64,000 bases of DNA from Halopseudomonas xiamenensis (GTDB taxonomy: Bacteria; Pseudomonadota; Gammaproteobacteria; Pseudomonadales; Pseudomonadaceae). The DNA lies in the NCBI RefSeq assembly GCF_014219065.1, contig NZ_JACLGO010000025.1, forward strand, positions 1-64,000, in the 5' to 3' direction. Positions within the stretch are counted from its first letter, which is position 1. Every line of letters starts with the position of its first letter. The position numbers and the translations under genes were made by a program. Below the pieces are notes generated by a model. It searched no databases and was not told the origin of the DNA. It saw only the letters and a list, made by a program, of their open reading frames with translations. This document shows positions 58,838-64,000 of the stretch, piece after piece.

Positions 58838-59979
58838 AGTTGATGACCCGAACTCTGGCTGCCGGGCTCGCCGCCCTGTTGCTGGCCGGTTGTGGCAGCT
58901 CCTCGAAGAAGGAATTGCCGCCGGCGGAACTGGAAAAATTCACTGCCGAAGTGCAGCTCGAGCGTAACTGGAAACGCAGTGTCGGCGTGGGCCAGGGCGA
59001 GCTGTTCAACAACCTGCAGCCAGCGCTCGATGGCCTGACGTTGTATGCCGCCGACGCCAAGGGGCGGGTGGTGGCGATGGACCGCGACACGGGCAAGACC
59101 AACTGGCAGGTCAAGCTCAAGGAGCCGCTGTCCGGTGCCGTGGGCGTGGGCGGTGGCCGGGTGATGCTCGGTACCCTGGATGGCCGCGTAATCACCCTCG
59201 ATGAAAACGATGGCAGCGAGCTGTGGCGCGCGCAGGTATCCAGCGAAGTGCTGGCGCCGCCGCAGACCAATGGCGACATCGTGGTGGTACAGAGCCAGGA
59301 CGACAAGCTGGTGGCCCTGGATATCGGCACCGGCGAGCAGCGCTGGATCTACGAGTCCAGCCTGCCAGTACTGACCGTGCGCGGTCACAGCACCCCGGTG
59401 GTGTCCCTGCACCGGGTCTATGCCGGCCTGGCCAGTGGCCGGGTGGTGGCGCTGGATGCCGAGAACGGCATTCCGCTGTGGGAGCAGCGTATCGCCCAGC
59501 CCCAGGGCCGCTCGGAGCTGGAGCGCATGGTCGACATCGACGGCCGTCTGCTGCTCGATGACCAGACCCTGTATGCCGCCACCTACCAGGGTAACCTGGT
59601 GGCCATCGACGCCGAATCCGGCAACATCCGCTGGCAGCGTCCGACCTCCAGTCACGCCGGCCCCGGCGCGGGTTTCGGCAGCGTCTACCTGAGCAAGGCC
59701 GACGGCAGCGTCGAGGCCTACGACCAGAACCGCGCCACCCCGCTGTGGACCAACGACAGCCTGCTGCGCCGTCAGCTCACCGGACCGGTGGCGTTCAGCA
59801 GCTATGTGGCAGTGGCTGACTTCGAAGGCTATCTGCACCTGCTGGCACAGACCGATGGTCGCCTGGTCGGTCGCGTTCGCGTCGACCGCAAGGGTGTCCG
59901 GGTAGCGCCGATCGTACAGGGCGGCGTGCTGTATGTGTATGGCAACAGCGGCGATCTGGCAGCCTACCAGCTGCGCTGA
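58834..59979 (+). CDS. bamB: outer-membrane assembly lipoprotein BamB
   Basis: A 381-residue beta-propeller lipoprotein of the BAM complex that inserts outer-membrane proteins. The lipobox LLAGC gives Cys20. Eight PQQ-like WD blades follow, for example DGLTLYAADAKGRVVAMD and PIVQGGVLYVYGNSGDL. The likely start is TTG at 58834, with GGAGGAA five bases upstream; the ATG nine bases later is poorly spaced. It overlaps yfgM, which indicates coupling. A terminator follows. Confidence 0.95.
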   Translation: MKLMTRTLAAGLAALLLAGCGSSSKKELPPAELEKFTAEVQLERNWKRSVGVGQGELFNNLQPALDGLTLYAADAKGRVVAMDRDTGKTNWQVKLKEPLSGAVGVGGGRVMLGTLDGRVITLDENDGSELWRAQVSSEVLAPPQTNGDIVVVQSQDDKLVALDIGTGEQRWIYESSLPVLTVRGHSTPVVSLHRVYAGLASGRVVALDAENGIPLWEQRIAQPQGRSELERMVDIDGRLLLDDQTLYAATYQGNLVAIDAESGNIRWQRPTSSHAGPGAGFGSVYLSKADGSVEAYDQNRATPLWTNDSLLRRQLTGPVAFSSYVAVADFEGYLHLLAQTDGRLVGRVRVDRKGVRVAPIVQGGVLYVYGNSGDLAAYQLR

Positions 59980-60002
59980 AGCCGAAACAGGTTATACTTT
60001 CC

Positions 60003-60042
60003 GGCCGCTGCCCGCTGAAGGCGCAGCGGCCTTTTTGTTTTT
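60003..60042 (+). terminator. rho-independent terminator after bamB
   Basis: The stem GGCCGCTG/CAGCGGCC with a 13-base loop is followed by TTTTTGTTTTTG. It separates the hisS-yfgM-bamB transcript from der, which begins 30 bp later and would need its own promoter or read-through. Confidence 0.88.
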
Positions 60043-60072
60043 GTTTGGCACCACAAGGTGCGCGGAGTAAGC

Positions 60073-61518
60073 ATGGTTCCTGTTATCGCCCTGGTGGGCC
60101 GACCGAATGTCGGTAAATCCACGCTGTTCAACCGTCTGACCAAAAGTCGTGACGCCATAGTCGCCGACGTGGCCGGGTTGACCCGCGACCGCCAGTACGG
60201 CGAAGCGGTCTGGCAGGGCAGGCCCTATATCGTCGTCGACACCGGCGGCCTGACCGGGGATGAGCACGGTATCGACACCATCATGGCCGGGCAGTCGCTG
60301 CAGGCCATCGAGGAAGCCGACGCGGTGCTGTTCCTGGTGGACGCGCGGGCGGGCCGTACCGCCGGCGACGAGATGATTGCCGAGCATCTGCGAAAGCGTG
60401 ACAAGCACACCTTCCTGATCGCCAACAAGATAGATGGCGCCGACCCGGACTCGATCATCGGCGAGTTCGCTGCGCTGGGCCTGGGTGCGCCGATCGGTAT
60501 CGCCGCTGCCCATGGGCGCAACATCAATCCCATGCTCGAAGCGGTACTGGTCGAGGGTGACATCCAGGCCGAGCCGGAGCTGGATGAAGAGGGCAACCCG
60601 GTCGAACGCCTGCCGGTCACCCCGATTGGCACCAAGATCGCCGTCATCGGCCGGCCCAACGTCGGCAAATCGACGCTGGTCAACCGCATGCTCGGCGAAG
60701 ATCGGGTGGTGGTGTTCGACCAGGCCGGCACCACCCGCGACAGCATCTACATTCCCTACGAGCGCCATGACAAGCCTTACACCCTGATCGACACCGCCGG
60801 TGTACGGCGTCGCGGCAAGGTGTTCGAGGCGATCGAGAAGTTCTCGGTGATCAAGACCCTGCAGGCGATCCAGGATGCCAACGTGGTGATCTTCGTGGTC
60901 GATGCCCGCGAAGGCATCGTCGAACAGGACCTGCACCTGCTGGGCTTCGTGCTGGATGCCGGTCGCGCGCTGGTGGTGGCCATCAACAAGTGGGATGGTA
61001 TGGAGCCGGGCGAGAAGGAATACGTGAAGAAGGAGTTGGAGCGCCGGCTGATCTTCACCCAGTTCGCTGACCAGCACTTCATCTCGGCGTTGCATGGCAG
61101 TGGTGTCGGTCTGCTCTACAAGTCGGTGGATCAGGCCTATGAAAGCGCCATGACCAAGATCCCGACCAAGCGCATGACTGAGATCCTTGAAGCGGCGGTG
61201 GCCGAACACCAGCCACCGCTGGTCAATGGTCGTCGGATCAAACTGCGCTACGCCCACCTGGGCGGCTCCAACCCACCGATCATCGTCATCCACGGCAACC
61301 AGGTGGACGCGGTACCGCGCTCCTATACGCGCTACCTGGAGAACATCTTCCGCAAGGTGCTGAAACTGTCGGGCACGCCTATCCGCATCGAATACAAGGG
61401 CAGCGACAACCCCTATGCGGACAAGAAGAACAAGCTGTCGGAGCGCCAGGTGAACAAGAAGCGTCGCCTGATGAGCCACCACAAGAAGGCGGAAAAGAAG
61501 CGCAAGGACAAGAGCTGA
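60073..61518 (+). CDS. der: ribosome-assembly GTPase Der (EngA)
   Basis: A 481-residue GTPase with two tandem G domains needed for 50S subunit maturation. The P-loops are [11 protein letters not shown] (near residue 8) and [11 protein letters not shown] (near residue 195). G3 motifs are DTGGL and DTAGV, and G4 motifs NKIDG and NKWDG. The C-terminal KH-like domain is followed by a Lys/Arg-rich tail ([11 protein letters not shown]). The ATG follows GGAG with five bases of spacing; the longer frame is not needed. Confidence 0.97.
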   Translation: MVPVIALVGRPNVGKSTLFNRLTKSRDAIVADVAGLTRDRQYGEAVWQGRPYIVVDTGGLTGDEHGIDTIMAGQSLQAIEEADAVLFLVDARAGRTAGDEMIAEHLRKRDKHTFLIANKIDGADPDSIIGEFAALGLGAPIGIAAAHGRNINPMLEAVLVEGDIQAEPELDEEGNPVERLPVTPIGTKIAVIGRPNVGKSTLVNRMLGEDRVVVFDQAGTTRDSIYIPYERHDKPYTLIDTAGVRRRGKVFEAIEKFSVIKTLQAIQDANVVIFVVDAREGIVEQDLHLLGFVLDAGRALVVAINKWDGMEPGEKEYVKKELERRLIFTQFADQHFISALHGSGVGLLYKSVDQAYESAMTKIPTKRMTEILEAAVAEHQPPLVNGRRIKLRYAHLGGSNPPIIVIHGNQVDAVPRSYTRYLENIFRKVLKLSGTPIRIEYKGSDNPYADKKNKLSERQVNKKRRLMSHHKKAEKKRKDKS

Positions 61519-61530
61519 TCCCCCTCGGGG

Positions 61531-61944
61531 TGTAGCGCCCCGGCGCTACGCCTGCAGCCTTGCAGCGGCTGATGCCCGTCGGCGAGCAGGCGCTCGCCAA
61601 CCCGTTGCAGTGCGGTGCGAGGGTATAGAGGTGCGGCGTTCAGGGTTCGGGGTGTAGCTCCCCTGCGCTACGCCTGCAGCCTTGCAGCGGCTGATGCCCG
61701 TCGGCGAGCAGGCGCTCGCCAACCCGTTGCAGTGCGGTGCGAGGGTATAGAGGTGCGGCGTTCAGGGTTCGGGGTGTAGCTCCCCTGCGCTACGCCTGCA
61801 GCCTTGCAGCGGCTGATACCCGTCGGCGAGCAGGTGCTCGCCAACCCGTTGCAGTGCGGTGCGAGGGTATAGAGGTGCGGCGTCGGGGGTTCGGGGTGTA
61901 GCGCCCCTGCGCTACGCCTGCGATCTTGCATCAGCGACAATCCG
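61531..61944. repeat. tandem REP array, 122-bp unit, three full copies plus a partial
   Basis: Units start at 61531, 61653, 61775 and 61897, exactly 122 bp apart; the fourth is cut after about 30 bp of similarity. Each full unit holds hairpin A (GTAGCGCCCCTGCGCTAC and variants), an imperfect linker CTTGCAGCGGCTGAT, hairpin B (GGCGAGCAGGCGCTCGCC), and about 50 bp of unpaired spacer. Units two and three are almost identical; units one and four differ in hairpin A. The array is a BIME-like cluster downstream of der, related to single copies at 25.7 and 48.35 kb. No gene is supported in this 430-bp gap. Confidence 0.88.
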
Positions 61945-61949
61945 TACTC

Positions 61950-62333
61950 TCACTGCAACAGAAACCCCGCCGCCCGCTCACCTTCAAGCACCACCCGCGC
62001 CAGGCTGTCATCCCCGCCATCGGCGAAGCTGATCTTCCACAGGTCCACCCGATACCCCTGTTGCTGCAGCGAGGTCAGGTACTGGGCCTGGTAACCCTGT
62101 TCGATGCGTGCGCCCACTATCTGCGCGACCTGACCGAACTGGTCCTGGCTGATGCCGGCCTGGAATTCGCTGGTGCCCAGTTGCATGAATTGCTGGTAGT
62201 CCTGGTTGGCCACCGTCTCCAGCAGTTGGGCAAGCATCTGCCGGGCCGGCGCCGGTTCGCTGTCGGCGACGCTGCCAAACGACAGCAGCAGGCTTGCCGC
62301 AAGCAGGACGCAACGTGACATGGAAAGGTGCAT
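61950..62333 (-). CDS. small exported protein of unknown function
   Basis: A 127-residue protein with a signal peptide (MHLSMSRCVLLAASLLLSFG, cleavage near VADS). The mature part is helical, then a short beta region, with the pattern QMLAQLLETVANQDYQQFM followed by GYRVDLWKISFADGGDDSLA, reminiscent of small periplasmic proteins of the DUF3887/DUF4019 or NTF2-like kind, but I cannot assign a family. The ATG has GAGG eight bases upstream; a 19-residue extension is open but unconvincing. It is convergent with the REP array and divergent from the ATPase gene. Confidence 0.7.
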   Translation of the reverse strand: MHLSMSRCVLLAASLLLSFGSVADSEPAPARQMLAQLLETVANQDYQQFMQLGTSEFQAGISQDQFGQVAQIVGARIEQGYQAQYLTSLQQQGYRVDLWKISFADGGDDSLARVVLEGERAAGFLLQ

Positions 62334-62570
62334 GGGGTTGGCCTCATGAGGGTGGTGAAGGAACTGAGTATAGTCAGCGTGCCAGGGCAAGCCTAACGAC
62401 AGGACTCGCGAACCCGGGCCTCGGGCTGGTAATGATCTGTATCAAGCTGACGGGCTTTTCCTGGCCATCCCGGTGGACAGTCAGCTCGGGCGACTTGTAG
62501 TCTTTGCCGAGGCCTGTCTCTGCGGGCAGGTCTTGCAGTACATCTTTCCAGCCAGCGAAGGCCTGATTGC

Positions 62571-64000
62571 ATGACTGACCAAGCACCGGATCGCACCCTG
62601 TCGACAACAGCCTGGCATACCCTGGAGCGGGAGGCGGTCGAGCAGCGACTGGATACCGGCCCCAGCGGACTGCCGGACGTGGAAGCCGCGCGGCGGCTGG
62701 CCGAACACGGTCCCAATCGCCTGGCGCCACCCAAGCGCCGTGGTCCCCTGCTGCGCTTCATGCTGCAATTTCACAACATCCTGCTGTACGTGATGCTGGG
62801 TGCCGCGCTGATCACCGCGCTGCTCGGCCATTGGGTCGATACCGGGGTTTTGCTCGGGGCGGTGGTGATCAATGCCATCATCGGTTTCATTCAGGAGGGC
62901 AAGGCCGAGGCCGCCCTCGACTCCATTCGCACCCTGTTGTCCACCCATGCCACGGTGCTGCGCGATGGCTCCCGTCGAGAGATCGATGCTGCCGACCTGG
63001 TGCCGGGTGATGTGGTGCTGCTGGCCTCAGGCGACCGTGTTCCGGCTGACCTGCGACTGGTCGAGGTCAAGGACCTCAAGGTGGAGGAAGCGGCGCTGAC
63101 CGGTGAGTCCCTGGCGGTGGAAAAAGGCACCGGCGCTGTTGCCGACGACGCGCCCCTGGGCGATCGCTACGGCATGGCCTATTCCGGCACCCTGGTGGTC
63201 TATGGCCAGGCCCGGGGAGTCGTGGTGGCTACTGCCGGCGCCACCGAGCTGGGCCGGATCAACCGCATGCTGGCCAGCATCCGCAACCTGTCCACGCCGC
63301 TGCTGCGCCAGATCGACCGTTTCGGGCGGATACTGGCATTGGTGATCCTGGCTTTCTGCGCCGTCACCTTCGTCATCGGTACCCTGCTGCGTGGCCATCC
63401 GCCGTCGGACATGTTCATGATGGTGGTGGCGCTGGCGGCTTCGGCGATTCCCGAGGGCTTGCCGGCGATCATGACCGTGACCCTGGCCCTGGGTGTGCAG
63501 CGCATGGCTCGGCGCAATGCGATCATCCGCCGCCTGCCGGCGGTCGAGACCCTGGGTTCGGTCACCGTGATCTGCTCCGACAAGACCGGCACCCTGACCC
63601 GTAACGAGATGACGGTGCAGCGCGTGGTCTGCGCCGACGCGGTATTCGATGTGGACGGTGTCGGTTACGCCCCGGTCGGCAATTGCAGTATTGCCGGGCA
63701 GGTGGTCGATCCGGCGCACTATACCGCGCTGAGCCTGGCGGTGCGGGCCGGCGTGCTGTGCAATGATGGTCGGTTGCGTCAGACCGACGGTCACTGGCAT
63801 ATCGAGGGTGACCCCACCGAAGGTGCGCTGCTGGCGCTCGGCGGCAAGCTCGGCCTGGCCCAGGACGAGACCGCCACGGCCTGGCCGCGCCTGGATTCGA
63901 TCCCGTTCGAGTCGGAGCATCGCTTCATGGCAACCCTGCACCATGATACCGAGGGGCAGCCGTGGACCTTCGTCAAGGGTGCGCCGGAGCGGATCATGGA
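62571..64000 (+). CDS. cation-transporting P-type ATPase (partial at window end)
   Basis: The N-terminal 476 residues of a P2-type ATPase, continuing beyond the window. The cation-ATPase N domain (WHTLEREAVEQRLDT) is followed by membrane helices, the actuator-domain TGES at residues 177-180, the ion-site motif PEGLP at 294-298, and the phosphorylation motif DKTGTLT with Asp337. The nucleotide domain then begins (KGAPERIM near the end). The pattern fits calcium, manganese or sodium pumps of the PMA/SERCA-like group rather than heavy-metal CopA types; no Cys-rich metal-binding domain is present. The ATG has GAAGG about nine bases upstream. Confidence 0.9.
   Translation, partial: MTDQAPDRTLSTTAWHTLEREAVEQRLDTGPSGLPDVEAARRLAEHGPNRLAPPKRRGPLLRFMLQFHNILLYVMLGAALITALLGHWVDTGVLLGAVVINAIIGFIQEGKAEAALDSIRTLLSTHATVLRDGSRREIDAADLVPGDVVLLASGDRVPADLRLVEVKDLKVEEAALTGESLAVEKGTGAVADDAPLGDRYGMAYSGTLVVYGQARGVVVATAGATELGRINRMLASIRNLSTPLLRQIDRFGRILALVILAFCAVTFVIGTLLRGHPPSDMFMMVVALAASAIPEGLPAIMTVTLALGVQRMARRNAIIRRLPAVETLGSVTVICSDKTGTLTRNEMTVQRVVCADAVFDVDGVGYAPVGNCSIAGQVVDPAHYTALSLAVRAGVLCNDGRLRQTDGHWHIEGDPTEGALLALGGKLGLAQDETATAWPRLDSIPFESEHRFMATLHHDTEGQPWTFVKGAPERIM

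Noticed and set aside
59992-61482. Minus-strand open frame of 496 residues
   Set aside because: Antisense to der; no motif, and begins inside conserved GTPase sequence.
61531-61944. CRISPR array
   Set aside because: The 122-bp period, hairpin pairs and near-identical spacers are REP-array features. There are no unique spacers and no cas genes.

Overview
The window is chromosomal DNA of a GC-rich gammaproteobacterium, most likely a pseudomonad in the broad sense (Pseudomonadaceae). The evidence is protein similarity and two gene orders known from Pseudomonas: an OmpA-like lipoprotein / YihG-like acyltransferase / pta-ackA / slyD / OYE / glycosyltransferase / cysZ / trxB block (29.6-39.8 kb) and a queA-tgt-yajC-secD-secF / suhB / trmJ-cysE / iscS / ndk-rlmN-pilF-rodZ-ispG-hisS-yfgM-bamB-der block (42.8-61.5 kb). 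I cannot fix the genus from sequence alone.

Layout. 0.1-9.1 kb: an SDR oxidoreductase, a small membrane protein, TatD, an EVE-domain protein, a DUF1329 protein, and a class Ia ribonucleotide reductase cluster nrdA-nrdB-yfaE-(DUF3087) with two NrdR boxes upstream, shared with a divergent DUF1289 gene. 9.1-21.5 kb: prfC, a two-gene urea amidolyase unit (allophanate hydrolase plus urea carboxylase), a degraded EAL-domain remnant, glpD, an ornithine decarboxylase gene with a structured leader of about 305 nt, and nagB. 21.5-25.7 kb: a fatty-acid catabolism divergon (SDR and thiolase against an acyl-CoA ligase). 25.7-42.4 kb: transporters, a metallo-beta-lactamase hydrolase, acetate metabolism (ackA-pta), SlyD, an OYE, CysZ, TrxB, and an AT-richer DUF3015/DUF4105 pair. 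42.6-61.5 kb: tRNA-Leu(CAA), queuosine synthesis, Sec accessory proteins, and a dense housekeeping block of RNA modification, cysteine and Fe-S supply, cell shape and type IV pilus assembly, isoprenoid synthesis, outer-membrane assembly and ribosome assembly. 61.5-64 kb: a tandem REP-type array, a small exported protein, and a cation P-type ATPase cut by the window end.

The most notable observation is in the isc region. Between cysE and ndk, where pseudomonads normally carry iscR-iscS-iscU-iscA-hscB-hscA-fdx-iscX, only iscS remains, and its product lacks the C-terminal tail of about 20 residues that in E. coli IscS contacts IscU. Other points of interest are the ornithine decarboxylase leader, NrdR boxes at exactly 31-bp spacing beside an enterobacterial-type RNR operon, a 122-bp tandem REP array related to dispersed copies elsewhere in the window, and the DUF3015/DUF4105 envelope pair. 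I saw no CRISPR array, prophage, transposase or insertion sequence.
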